A stretch of 22,077 bases of DNA from an uncultured Oscillospiraceae bacterium (GTDB lineage: Bacteria > Bacillota > Clostridia > Oscillospirales > Oscillospiraceae). The position numbers were made by a program, and so were the translations under genes. Every line of letters begins with the position of its first letter. Position 1 is the first letter of the stretch. Where the stretch lies: assembly GCA_900759385.1 (NCBI GenBank), contig CAAEUZ010000069.1, positions 1 to 22,077 of the forward strand, in the 5' to 3' direction. This document shows positions 14,550 to 22,061 of the stretch, piece by piece. The notes beneath the pieces are model-generated. The model was not told the DNA's origin, did not search any database, and worked only from the letters and a program-made list of their open reading frames with translations.

Positions 14550-15386
14550 GTGGCAAAAATACTTTACGGCCAGCCGGTGGCCGAGGCCATTACCGCCGAA
14601 GCGCTCAAACGCGCCCAGGTCCTGAGGGCCCGGGGCATAGTCCCCGCGCTGGCCCTCGTCAGCACAGATCAGTCCGGTGCCAGGCATCTTGACCGCATCA
14701 CGGACACCTGCGCCGCCGCCGGGGTCGAGGTCTACTGCGCCAATCTGCCCGGCACATCACGGCTGAAGACGAACATTGACAACATAAACCGCGATACGGG
14801 CATACACGGCGCCGTGTTCATGCGCCCGCTGCCGGACGCGGCCTCGGAAGACCTGCTGCGCAACACGCTGAACCGCTTCAAGGACGTTGACGGCGTGACG
14901 CTGTCCTCGCTCGCGGCCATATTTGTCGGACACGGCGACGCCTTTGTGCCCTGCCCGGCCAAGGCGGCCATGGAGGTGCTCGATTACTACGGAGTTCCCC
15001 TCTCAGGGCGCCGGGTGACTATCATAGGCCGCAGCCTGGTGATAGGCAAACCGCTCAGCATGCTGCTGCTCGAGCGCGACGCCACCGTCACCTTCTGCAA
15101 CAGCAAGAGCCGCGATATAGACGCTATCTGCCGCGAGAGCGACGTCCTGGTCTGCGGCTCGCTCACTCCAGGGCTGCTGAGCCGCGAATGCTTCCGGCCC
15201 GGCCAGACCGTACTGGACGTCGGTGACAGGATCATCGGCGACGATGAAGAAGACGGCGTATCCGTGGCCGAGGCAGCTCTCGCCGCCGGCGCGGACGCCT
15301 CCCCCGCCGAAGGCGGCGTGGACGCAGTGAGCTGCGCCATGCTGGCCCTGCACACCGTACAGGCCGCAGAACTGCTCAACCCGTAA
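14550..15386 (+). CDS. folD: FolD-family methylene-THF dehydrogenase/cyclohydrolase, active-site depleted
   Basis: This 278-residue protein has the FolD two-domain order, with LSGRRVTIIGRSLVIGKPLS (about residues 150-170) as the NAD(P)-domain signature and a FKDVDGVTL block. In the catalytic cleft the usual Y-x3-K is H46-x3-I50, and the Gln of VQLPLP is Met91 in FMRPLP. The late GGVGPMT is GGVDAVS. In characterised FolD proteins the Lys and Gln are needed for cyclohydrolase and dehydrogenase chemistry, so this copy is probably altered or specialised. The GTG at 14550 is chosen because GGGAGG lies 8 bases upstream; a TTG at 14544 is too close to it. It follows the cyclohydrolase-family gene by two bases and ends before a strong hairpin. 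Confidence 0.85.
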   Translation: MAKILYGQPVAEAITAEALKRAQVLRARGIVPALALVSTDQSGARHLDRITDTCAAAGVEVYCANLPGTSRLKTNIDNINRDTGIHGAVFMRPLPDAASEDLLRNTLNRFKDVDGVTLSSLAAIFVGHGDAFVPCPAKAAMEVLDYYGVPLSGRRVTIIGRSLVIGKPLSMLLLERDATVTFCNSKSRDIDAICRESDVLVCGSLTPGLLSRECFRPGQTVLDVGDRIIGDDEEDGVSVAEAALAAGADASPAEGGVDAVSCAMLALHTVQAAELLNP

Positions 15387-15397
15387 AATAGAAAAGC

Positions 15398-15433
15398 AAC
15401 ACACCCCGCCCGGAGCCCCGGGCGGGGTGTGTT
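15398..15433. terminator. Bidirectional intrinsic terminator
   Basis: A perfect 16-bp stem (15398-15413 with 15418-15433, loop AGCC) lies between convergent folD and the membrane protein gene. The minus-strand side is followed by GCTTTTCTATTTT, the plus side by a weaker ATCTTAAT. Confidence 0.88.
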
Positions 15434-15436
15434 ATC

Positions 15437-16834
15437 TTAATACAGGTGGCGCTGAATGGCGAACTGGTCCTCATGCATCCCGTGAACCATGTTTATCCAC
15501 AGGCCGTTCCTCAGGCCGTAAATCACCTCCATGTTCGGGTATATCAGAAGGCTTTCCTTGCGGGCGTAGTTGAACCAGCTGTCGAAGAGCCAGCGCTCAT
15601 CCACGTTCTTGGTGCGGTAGGTGATGTACCCGCGCTGGTTTTCGCCCGAGTTGGGGAAGGCGAAGCTCAGATACACGCCGACAAGGCCGTTGTGATATTC
15701 CTCCGACACGCTGTGATAATCCGAGACATAAGTCTCCCCGTCCCTGTCGTACAGCACCTGTCCGGTCACGCCGCTCTCCTGCGCCCAGCCGGCATCAAGA
15801 TGCCACGCCGGCCAGAGCTGGATGGCCTCCGTACCGTAGAAGCCGGGGCTCTCCCTCCAGGCAAAGTGCTGTACCAGCTGCCAGTCGTCGTCCGGCAGGC
15901 GCACCAGCACGTGACAAACGTAGAGGTTATTCCAGTCCACCCCGCCGTCACGCTGCACAATGACCTCCTGCGCCCCCTCGCAGGCCAGGATGTCGCTGTC
16001 CGACATGTCCGCCAGCACGTCCGCGGGAAAGCCGAGTTCTGTAAGCTGCCCAACCACGTCCTCCACGCCGGGGCCGCGCCCGTCCTCCGCCGGCTCCCAG
16101 TCCATGGGATACTTGTTCAAAAATGCGTAGCCGCACACTGCCAGCACGGCGCACACCGCCAGTATGGCCATGACCACCGTCCGGTTGGACACGCGCGAGG
16201 CCGCCGCGCGCACGGCATAGCCCGCCTCGTCCAGCTCCGAGGAGAGCCTGGCCAGGCTGTAAATGATGAGCCCGTACATTACGAGCATGAAAATGCCCGC
16301 TATCCATCCCAAATTTGAAGCCCCGGCCAGCGCGCCCCAGACTATGAGCGCCCGCCAGGCAAAGAGGGCCATGGCCGAGCCGGCGTGCTTTTCCAGGCCC
16401 GCCCGGGCCTGCACGGCGCGTATCCCCGCCCACAGCAGAAGAGGCTGGGCCATCTGCAGCACTATGTTCGGTACCGTCAGCGCGCTGTATACCGCCTGGA
16501 TTGTGTCCGAATAGGCATATACGGTCGTGTTTATGCATAACACGGCGTAAGTCACCGCGGTCTGCAGCGCAGCTATGACGAAGCAGGCCCTGAAGTACCC
16601 GTTCTCGCGCCTCAGGGTGCGGAAGCCGCAGAGCAGCAGCAGACAGCCGATGGCCGGAAGAATGTAATTGAGGCCTAAAAACTGGACGGTAATGCCGGTG
16701 AGTCCCAGCCCCCAGAGCACCTGGCTCATGGTGTGACGCCAGGGCGTCACATCCCTGACCACCTCCTCCGGAGGCGCCTCGGACAGCGCCTGCTCTATGA
16801 GCTCGTCAAAGGCCCGGTTCTCGCGGTCACTCAC
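15437..16834 (-). CDS. Polytopic membrane protein, putative sigma-factor partner (paralogue 2)
   Basis: This roughly 465-residue protein of unknown function is a paralogue of the one at 17372-18847. It has a 30-residue cytoplasmic N-terminus, ELIEQALSEAPPEEVVRDV then TPWR, and about six helices. A cytoplasmic linker (LDEAGYAVRAAASRVSNRT) leads into a seventh helix before NKYPMDWEP. A C-terminal extracytoplasmic domain of about 215 residues carries ELGFPADVLADMSDSD, FYGTEAIQLW, GQVLYDRDGETYVSDYHS and FPNSGENQRGYITY, all shared with the paralogue. The GTG at 16834 is chosen for GGGAGG 8 bases upstream and because it aligns with the paralogue's start. It overlaps the sigma-factor stop by 8 bases. 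An anti-sigma or signal-sensing role is inference; no zinc anti-sigma motif is visible. Confidence 0.82.
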   Translation of the reverse strand: MSDRENRAFDELIEQALSEAPPEEVVRDVTPWRHTMSQVLWGLGLTGITVQFLGLNYILPAIGCLLLLCGFRTLRRENGYFRACFVIAALQTAVTYAVLCINTTVYAYSDTIQAVYSALTVPNIVLQMAQPLLLWAGIRAVQARAGLEKHAGSAMALFAWRALIVWGALAGASNLGWIAGIFMLVMYGLIIYSLARLSSELDEAGYAVRAAASRVSNRTVVMAILAVCAVLAVCGYAFLNKYPMDWEPAEDGRGPGVEDVVGQLTELGFPADVLADMSDSDILACEGAQEVIVQRDGGVDWNNLYVCHVLVRLPDDDWQLVQHFAWRESPGFYGTEAIQLWPAWHLDAGWAQESGVTGQVLYDRDGETYVSDYHSVSEEYHNGLVGVYLSFAFPNSGENQRGYITYRTKNVDERWLFDSWFNYARKESLLIYPNMEVIYGLRNGLWINMVHGMHEDQFAIQRHLY

Positions 16835-17372
16835 CGAGCTCACCTCCCAGCTCACGGCGGAGCTTTTTGCGCAGTCGATGGAGCCTCCCCTCGACCGCGC
16901 GCTCCGTTGTGCCCGTCTCGGCGGCTATCTGAGCGGTGGACTGCATGTAATAATACTTGCGGTAAAAAAGGTTCCTGTCCACAATGCCCAGGCGGCTGAT
17001 CGCGCGCATAAGCGCCTCTCTGCGCTCCTTGAGCAGCAGCGCCTCCTCCGGGCCGGGTCCGGCTGCCGGCGTATCCTCCGGCACCTCGCTGAGGGATGCT
17101 GCGCTGCTCCGGCGGGAGCGCGCCCGGTTCAGCGCGGCGTTCCTGGCTATGGCGGTGAGCCACGCCGTCCAGCTGCCGCGGCGCTCGTCAAAGCTGTCTA
17201 TGCTGTCCCACACGCGCATGGCACACTCCGAGAGGCACTCCTCCCGGTCGGCGTCGTCCGCCAGTATGGGCGCGATGACATAGCGCAGCAGCGGCCCGAA
17301 ATGGGTGAGCAGCGCCTGTATCCCGCTCTCGTCGCGGACTTTTATGAGTTCGATTACCTCCTGCGGCTGCAT
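16827..17372 (-). CDS. ECF-type RNA polymerase sigma factor
   Basis: This 181-residue sigma-70 family protein consists only of regions 2 and 4. Region 2 runs through EECLSECAMRVWDSIDSFDE and SWTAWLTAIARNAALNRAR (about residues 47-88). After an acidic and proline-rich linker, region 4 shows ISRLGIVDRNLFYRKYYYM and the helix-turn-helix TAQIAAETGTTERAVEGRLH. There is no region 1.1 or 3, so it is an extracytoplasmic-function sigma. Its ATG overlaps the upstream membrane gene stop by one base (TGATG), and its own stop overlaps the next membrane gene, so all three are one translationally coupled unit. Its target promoters are unknown. It is likely controlled by one or both membrane neighbours (inference). 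Confidence 0.93.
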   Translation of the reverse strand: MQPQEVIELIKVRDESGIQALLTHFGPLLRYVIAPILADDADREECLSECAMRVWDSIDSFDERRGSWTAWLTAIARNAALNRARSRRSSAASLSEVPEDTPAAGPGPEEALLLKERREALMRAISRLGIVDRNLFYRKYYYMQSTAQIAAETGTTERAVEGRLHRLRKKLRRELGGELGE

Positions 17373-18847
17373 CAGCTCACCCCCTCCGTCTCTGCTTCGA
17401 GTATATCCCTGAACACGTAGTCCTCAAAGGCGTGCCCGTATGTCTCCATGTCGCCGCTGAAGCTGAGCGACGGCGAGTCCGCCGACATGATGTCGGCCGC
17501 CGGGTAGACAAATGGCCTGAGTACCTTCATGTAGTGCGGCTGGGCCAGAATATCCGTATTGCCGTCCGCAGGCTCCGTGAGGCACTGCGTGTAAATCAGG
17601 TACCCGCGCTGGTTTTCCCCCCGGCTCGGGAAGGAGAACTGCCCCGTCAGCATGTAAATATTGCTGGAGCCGAAGATGCTCTCCACCGTCTCTCCACCGC
17701 AGGTGAGGCTGTAATACTCCGACACCATCGTCCCGCCGTCCGCGTCGTACAGCACGCGGCCGGAGTACGGCCCGTGCGCGGCGAAGCCGAGGCCGATATA
17801 ATGCTCGCCCAGCCAGGCCTGGAAGGCCTCCGTGCCGTAAAAATGCGCGCCGTCGAGCCAGTTGAAGTGCACCACAGTGCGCCACACGCCGCCCTCGCCG
17901 GGCAGGCGCACGGACACATGGGTCATGCGTAGTTTCTCAAAGTCCGTGCCGTTCACCCAGCCGCCGGTGAGCTGGTCTTCCGAGTCGCTGACGAGCACGT
18001 ATTCCGCGCCATCGAAGGAGCGCACCTCCTCGTCCGTCAGATCGGCCAGCACATCCTCCGGGAAGCCCAGCTCCGCCAGCTCGGCACGCAGCTGTGCCTC
18101 GCCGCTGTCCTCCTGCGGCTGCCAGTACATGGGGTACTTGTCGAAAAACGTTAGGCCGATGGCGATCCCCAGCAGCGTCACGGCGGTGATGATAGCGGCC
18201 AGGGCCAGGTTCGTCATCCGCACGGGCGCGGGGCGCATCTCGTAGCCCGCCTCCTCAATGCCCTTTATCATGCGCCAAAGCAGCCAGAGCAGCACGGCGT
18301 AGAGCACTATCATCAGCACCGCCAGGGTGCCGTGGGTATCGGCCAGGGCCAGGACTATGGCCAGTATGTACCAGGCAATGAGCCACTTTGCCGCCGGCGC
18401 TTCCGGCTTCTGCCCCGCCGCTGCCTTCACCTGGCACAGAGCTCGCCACATGGCGATAAAGGTGAGCAGGCGTATGGCGGTCCCAAGCCAGGCCAGCCCG
18501 GCACCGTCCAGGAATGAGGGCACGTATATCGGCAGCGCCGCGTCCAGCACGCGCGGGATCACGACGCAGGCCGTGTTCAGCAGCGTCAGCCGGAAGCACC
18601 AGGCAAAGCCTGCGTTCACCCGGCGCAGCGTACGGAACCCGCCCAGGAGCAGCAGTACCCCGGCAAACGTCAGCACATAATACAGAAAACCGCGGCCGAA
18701 AGTGATCGTAGTCAGCAGCAGTCCCAGCACTATCTCTACCATGGCCCGACGCCAGGGTGTCACCCGCCGGGCTATGTCGTCCGGAGGCGCCTCCAGCATG
18801 GCCGATTCTATGAGCTCGCTGAGCTTTTTGTCCTCGTTTTCACCCAT
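17372..18847 (-). CDS. Polytopic membrane protein, putative sigma-factor partner (paralogue 1)
   Basis: This 491-residue protein of unknown function is first in the sigma-factor operon. Its layout is that of paralogue 2: the N-terminal motif ELIESAMLEAPPDDIARRVT then PWR, about six helices, a linker (IEEAGYEMRPAPVRMTN), a seventh helix and NKYPM-like DKYPMYWQP. The extracytoplasmic domain has ELGFPEDVLADLTDEE, FYGTEAFQAW, GRVLYDADGGTMVSEYYS and FPSRGENQRGYLIY, with an extra tail of about 25 residues. The start at 18847 is chosen for AGGAGGTG 6 bases upstream; the frame is open for 64 more codons, but the residues there do not match the paralogue. No signature of known zinc anti-sigma, RsgI or FecR proteins is visible. 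A role in sensing and sigma control is inferred from coupling and topology. Confidence 0.82.
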   Translation of the reverse strand: MGENEDKKLSELIESAMLEAPPDDIARRVTPWRRAMVEIVLGLLLTTITFGRGFLYYVLTFAGVLLLLGGFRTLRRVNAGFAWCFRLTLLNTACVVIPRVLDAALPIYVPSFLDGAGLAWLGTAIRLLTFIAMWRALCQVKAAAGQKPEAPAAKWLIAWYILAIVLALADTHGTLAVLMIVLYAVLLWLLWRMIKGIEEAGYEMRPAPVRMTNLALAAIITAVTLLGIAIGLTFFDKYPMYWQPQEDSGEAQLRAELAELGFPEDVLADLTDEEVRSFDGAEYVLVSDSEDQLTGGWVNGTDFEKLRMTHVSVRLPGEGGVWRTVVHFNWLDGAHFYGTEAFQAWLGEHYIGLGFAAHGPYSGRVLYDADGGTMVSEYYSLTCGGETVESIFGSSNIYMLTGQFSFPSRGENQRGYLIYTQCLTEPADGNTDILAQPHYMKVLRPFVYPAADIMSADSPSLSFSGDMETYGHAFEDYVFRDILEAETEGVS

Positions 18848-18983
18848 GCTCCTCACCTCCTGTGCCGCTTTCACCCATATATTACACCGACGGCGCTTAA
18901 AACCCACGGCCTTTGCCGGAAAATGCGATAGTTTCGTCATTGCATACAAATTGCCAGAAGGAATTTTGTACATCCTTGCCCTG

Positions 18984-19012
18984 TTGCCCCGGCGGCATCG
19001 CTGGACTATACT
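18984..19012 (+). promoter_or_regulatory. Predicted promoter of desulfoferrodoxin
   Basis: TTGCCC (18984-18989, 4 of 6), a 17-base spacer and TATACT (19007-19012, 5 of 6); predicted start near 19019, 38 bases before the ATG. The gap 18848-19056 otherwise shows no gene, and no convincing promoter for the minus-strand sigma operon was found in it. Confidence 0.6.
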
Positions 19013-19056
19013 TGTATCAGGCCCTCGTGGCCAATACAACGTATAGGAGTATAATT

Positions 19057-19431
19057 ATGGCAGAATTTTACCGCTGCAGCCACTGCGGCAACATAGTCTA
19101 TTTCATGGTGAACAAGGGCGTTCCCGTCATGTGCTGCGGCGAGGCCATGACCAAGCTCGAACCCAACACCACCGACGCCGCCGGTGAAAAGCACGTCCCC
19201 GTAGTCACCGTCGAGGGCAGCAGGGTACACGTGGCGGTCGGCTCCGTCCCCCACCCCATGATCCCCGCGCACTACATCCAGTTCATCGCCCTGGAGACGA
19301 ACCTGGGCCTGCAGATAAAGCACCTGGTTCCCGATACCGCGCCGGAGGCCGACTTCGTCCTCCTGCCCGGGGAGACCGTCTCCGCCGCCTATGAGTACTG
19401 CAACCTGCACGGCCTGTGGAGCAGTAATTAA
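19057..19431 (+). CDS. dfx: Desulfoferrodoxin (2Fe superoxide reductase)
   Basis: This 124-residue protein has both iron centres of a class I superoxide reductase. The N-terminal desulforedoxin-like site is YRCSHCGN and MCCGEAM (four Cys, center I). The catalytic Fe(His)4Cys site uses His residues in EKHVP, VPHPM and AHYIQF and the CNLHG motif near the C-terminus. The Glu-Lys before the first His, needed for fast reduction, is present. It reduces superoxide to hydrogen peroxide without making oxygen, a defence of strict anaerobes. The start at 19057 has AGGAG 7 bases upstream; upstream codons belong to the leader. The gene stands alone between its own promoter and a strong bidirectional terminator. 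Confidence 0.97.
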   Translation: MAEFYRCSHCGNIVYFMVNKGVPVMCCGEAMTKLEPNTTDAAGEKHVPVVTVEGSRVHVAVGSVPHPMIPAHYIQFIALETNLGLQIKHLVPDTAPEADFVLLPGETVSAAYEYCNLHGLWSSN

Positions 19432-19470
19432 ATAAGCCCACCACACCCCACCGCCTGGCGGGAACAGTAT

Positions 19471-19504
19471 AAAAGGACGCCGGTCATCGGACCGGCGTCC
19501 TTTT
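19471..19504. terminator. Bidirectional intrinsic terminator
   Basis: A 15-bp perfect stem (19471-19485 with 19490-19504) has a GC-rich core, a 4-base loop, an A-run at one end and a T-run at the other. It serves both desulfoferrodoxin and the convergent spoVAE. Confidence 0.93.
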
Positions 19505-19522
19505 ATGCACCCGTGGCAGCTC

Positions 19523-19888
19523 TCACTTTTCCCTCGGCTTGAATACCAGCGCGGCCAGGAAACCGAAGACGATAGCGGCGGTTATGCCTCCGGCCGAAGC
19601 CGTCAGCCCGCCGGTGAAGGCCCCCAGCACGCCCTGCTCTGCCACCGCTTCGCGCACGCCCTTGGCCAGCGTATTGCCGAAACCGGTCAGCGGCACGGCC
19701 GCACCGGCCCCGGCCCAGTCGATGAGCGGCTGGTACAGTCCCAGCGCGCCCAGCACGGTGCCGGTCACGACGTAGAGGGTGAGTATGCGGGCCGGGGTCA
19801 GTGCGGTGCGGTCTATCAGTATCTGACCCACGGCGCACAGCGCCCCGCCCACGGCAAACGCCTTCAGGCAATCTGTCAGCAGCTCCAT
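19523..19888 (-). CDS. spoVAE: Stage V sporulation protein AE (SpoVAE)
   Basis: This roughly 121-residue membrane protein has about four helices. The blocks GQILIDRTALTPARILTLYV, GLYQPLIDWAGAGAAVPLTG, GFGNTLAKGV and LGAFTGGLTASAGGITAAI match SpoVAE/SpoVAEb closely. SpoVA proteins sit in the inner forespore membrane and form the channel that loads and releases dipicolinic acid in the spore core. The ATG at 19888 is chosen because GAGAGG lies 7 bases upstream and it begins one base after the spoVAD stop, giving a coupled pair. No spoVAC is seen beside it. Expression would be expected late in the forespore, but no clear sigma-G promoter was recognised. Confidence 0.95.
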   Translation of the reverse strand: MELLTDCLKAFAVGGALCAVGQILIDRTALTPARILTLYVVTGTVLGALGLYQPLIDWAGAGAAVPLTGFGNTLAKGVREAVAEQGVLGAFTGGLTASAGGITAAIVFGFLAALVFKPREK

Positions 19889-19889
19889 C

Positions 19890-20909
19890 TCAGCACCTCT
19901 CCATCTCAAAGCTCACCGCGTGGCAGATCCCAGGTATGCTCTCCCCCTGCTGCGAGGTGGTGGGGCTCATCAGCGCCCCCGTCGCCGCAAAAAGCACGCG
20001 TTTCCACACACCGGAGCGGAGGTTGTCCAGCACGTATCCGGCCAGGACGCTGGCCGAGCAGCCGCAGCCGCTCCCGCCCGCGCACACGCCCTGGCGCTCG
20101 GCATCATAGATTATGCCGCCGCAGTCAAAGTGCCTCGCGTCCAGGCTGAGGCCGTCCATGCCCATCAGCTCGCGGAGTATGTCCCCGCCGGTTATGCCCA
20201 GGTCGCCGGTGATGACGGCGTCATAGTAGTCCACGCCGCGGCCGGTGTCCTCAAAGTGCCGCTCCAGGGTGTCACAGGCCGCTCCGGCCATAGCCGCGCC
20301 CATGTTTGAGGTGTCCGTAATGCCCATATCCACTATCCGGCCCGTGGTCACGCGCGTTATATACGGCGCCGGTGCGGCGGCCGCCAGGATCAGGGCCCCT
20401 GCGCCGGTGACCGTCCACTGGCTGGTCGGCGTACGCATGCTGCCGTACTCCAGTGGGAAACGGAACTGCCTCTCCGCAGAGCAGAAATGTGAGCTGGTCA
20501 GAGCCGCAACTTTTTCCCCCGCTCCTGCGTCTATAAGGACAGCGGCGAGCGAAAGCGCCTCGGCCATGGTAGAACAGGCCCCGTAAAGGCCCAGATACGG
20601 AGCGCCGCTCTCACGCAGGGCGTAGGCCGAGCCCGCGCACTGGTTTAGCAGGTCGCCGGAGAGGATGTAGTCCAGGTCCCCCTGGGCAATCCCCGCCTTG
20701 TCGCAGGCGATACCGAAGCACTTCTTCAGCAGCGCACTCTCCGCCTTCTCCCAGCTCTTCTCCCCAAAATAGGCGTCGGGGCCTATATAGTCAAAAGACC
20801 GCTTGAGGGGGCCCTCGCCCTCCTTCTTCCCCACAGCGCTCGCCGATGAGAGTACGCCCGGGGTGCGGTCAAGCTTCAGCGTGGCCCTGCCAAGCCGCAT
20901 TGCGCACAT
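19890..20909 (-). CDS. spoVAD: Stage V sporulation protein AD (SpoVAD)
   Basis: This 339-residue protein has the thiolase-like fold of SpoVAD, the dipicolinate-binding subunit of the SpoVA channel. Visible blocks are PDAYFGEKSWEKAES near residues 44-58, YILSGDLLNQCAGSAYALRE, YGACSTMAEALSLAA around the thiolase-position Cys, and YDAVITGDLGITGG and YDAERQGVCAGGSGCGCSAS further on. Length is typical. The ATG at 20909 has GGGAG 8 bases upstream; a second ATG three codons later is possible. It is directly coupled to spoVAE. The gap upstream to 21140 holds the promoter of a divergent gene and inverted repeats, not spoVAC, which normally precedes spoVAD. Confidence 0.96.
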   Translation of the reverse strand: MCAMRLGRATLKLDRTPGVLSSASAVGKKEGEGPLKRSFDYIGPDAYFGEKSWEKAESALLKKCFGIACDKAGIAQGDLDYILSGDLLNQCAGSAYALRESGAPYLGLYGACSTMAEALSLAAVLIDAGAGEKVAALTSSHFCSAERQFRFPLEYGSMRTPTSQWTVTGAGALILAAAAPAPYITRVTTGRIVDMGITDTSNMGAAMAGAACDTLERHFEDTGRGVDYYDAVITGDLGITGGDILRELMGMDGLSLDARHFDCGGIIYDAERQGVCAGGSGCGCSASVLAGYVLDNLRSGVWKRVLFAATGALMSPTTSQQGESIPGICHAVSFEMERC

Positions 20910-21024
20910 AATACCATCTCCCGTTCAGAAAGCACCGGGCAGATGGCGGCGTGCTGACGTCGGCTCTGCGCCCGGGCGTCAGGCCCATTTGGCCGGTGCC
21001 TATTACAGTCTGCGCCGCGGAAAA

Positions 21025-21064
21025 CAAAAATATCCCCCGGGGGCAAAATTCGGCGATATTTTTG
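21025..21064. repeat. Inverted repeat next to the nucleotidyltransferase promoter
   Basis: CAAAAATAT (21025-21033) and ATATTTTTG (21056-21064) form 9-base arms enclosing the self-complementary CCCCCGGGGG (21034-21043). It directly abuts the predicted -35 at 21065, so an operator role is possible. Confidence 0.5.
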
Positions 21065-21093
21065 ATGACAATTTGATTTGGCTTTGCTAAAAT
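21065..21093 (+). promoter_or_regulatory. Predicted promoter of the nucleotidyltransferase gene
   Basis: ATGACA (21065-21070, 5 of 6), a 17-base spacer ending in TGC (extended -10) and TAAAAT (21088-21093, 5 of 6); predicted start near 21100. Confidence 0.65.
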
Positions 21094-21140
21094 ACAATTT
21101 GCGTATGCACAATGCTGCGCTCACCCAAGGGAGGACAAAA

Positions 21141-22061
21141 ATGATGAATGACCCCACTCTGGTTATACTCGCCGCAGGACTGAGCAGCCGCTACGGCGGG
21201 CTCAAGCAGATAGAGCCCATCGGCCCCGGCGGGGAATTTCTCATCGATTATTCGGTTTATGACGCCGTGCGCGCGGGCTTCAGGCGCGTAGTGTTCCTGA
21301 TAGCGCCCGGCATGCAGAGGGACTTTGAGGAGGCCATCGGCCGGCGCGTGTGCGGGCATGTGGAGACCGTCTACGCCTACCAGAGCCTGGAGATGCTGCC
21401 GGAGGGCTTCACCGTGCCGGAAGGCCGCGTAAGGCCCTGGGGCACGGCGCACGCGCTGCTGTGCTGCCGTGAAGTTGTGGACGGACCCTTCGCCATGATA
21501 AACGCCGACGACTTCTACGGAGCGGGAGCTTTCCGCATGATGTACGATTACCTGCGCAGCGTAGACCTGGACGCGGAACCGCCGCGCTTTTCCATGGTCG
21601 GCTACAGGCTGGGCAACACGGTCACGGACTCCGGCCGCGTCTGCCGCGGCGCCTGCCGCACCAGCAGCGGACGCCTGCAGAGCATAAACGAACTCACCTG
21701 GGTCGTCAAGACGCCTGACGGCCCCGCCTACAGCCTTGACGGCGGCGCCACCCTCCGCCCCCTGGCCGGGGACACCACGGTCAGCATGAACTTCTGGGGC
21801 TTCACCCCCGCCCTGTTCGGCGAGATAGAGCGCCGCTTCCCCGTCTTCCTGCGCGAGGGGCTCAACGATAACCCTCAGGCCGAGATGCTGGTCCCCAACC
21901 TGGTGGGCGAGCTGCTTCGGGAGGGGCGCTGCACCGTGGACGTCATGCGAAGCGAGGACGTCTGGCACGGTATGACCTACCGCGAGGACAAACAGGAGGT
22001 AGTCTCCGCCATCAGCGGGCTCATAGCCGCCGGCGAGTACCCGGAACGGCTCTGGAGCTGA
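21141..22061 (+). CDS. Nucleotidyltransferase of the sugar-phosphate NTP-transferase family
   Basis: This 306-residue protein starts with LVILAAGLSSRYGGLKQ, the nucleotide-binding loop of the NTP_transferase (GT-A-like) superfamily, followed by a PIGPGGEFLIDYS block. RPWGTAHALLCC and INADDFYG (about residues 125-135) provide the substrate and metal-binding Asp. Such enzymes activate a sugar phosphate, choline or similar phosphate as an NDP- or CDP-derivative. The exact substrate cannot be named; related clostridial genes are often paired with a choline/aminoglycoside-kinase-like gene, which would lie beyond the window edge. GGGAGG lies about 6-7 bases before the ATG. The last 16 bases of the window (an A-run then CCCC) could be the start of a terminator stem. 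Confidence 0.9.
   Translation: MMNDPTLVILAAGLSSRYGGLKQIEPIGPGGEFLIDYSVYDAVRAGFRRVVFLIAPGMQRDFEEAIGRRVCGHVETVYAYQSLEMLPEGFTVPEGRVRPWGTAHALLCCREVVDGPFAMINADDFYGAGAFRMMYDYLRSVDLDAEPPRFSMVGYRLGNTVTDSGRVCRGACRTSSGRLQSINELTWVVKTPDGPAYSLDGGATLRPLAGDTTVSMNFWGFTPALFGEIERRFPVFLREGLNDNPQAEMLVPNLVGELLREGRCTVDVMRSEDVWHGMTYREDKQEVVSAISGLIAAGEYPERLWS

Noticed and set aside
14544..15386. Frameshift or pseudogene as explanation for the odd FolD active site
   Set aside because: The frame is continuous over normal length, the blocks before and after the changed residues stay aligned, and the ribosome site and terminator are intact, so divergence is more likely than decay.
18879..18939. Possible promoter of the sigma-factor operon: TAATAT (18879-18884) and ECF-like TGACGAAACTATC (18927-18939) on the minus strand
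   Set aside because: TAATAT has no acceptable -35 at 17 bases, and no matching -10 was found at the right distance from the GAAAC motif, so autoregulation cannot be claimed.
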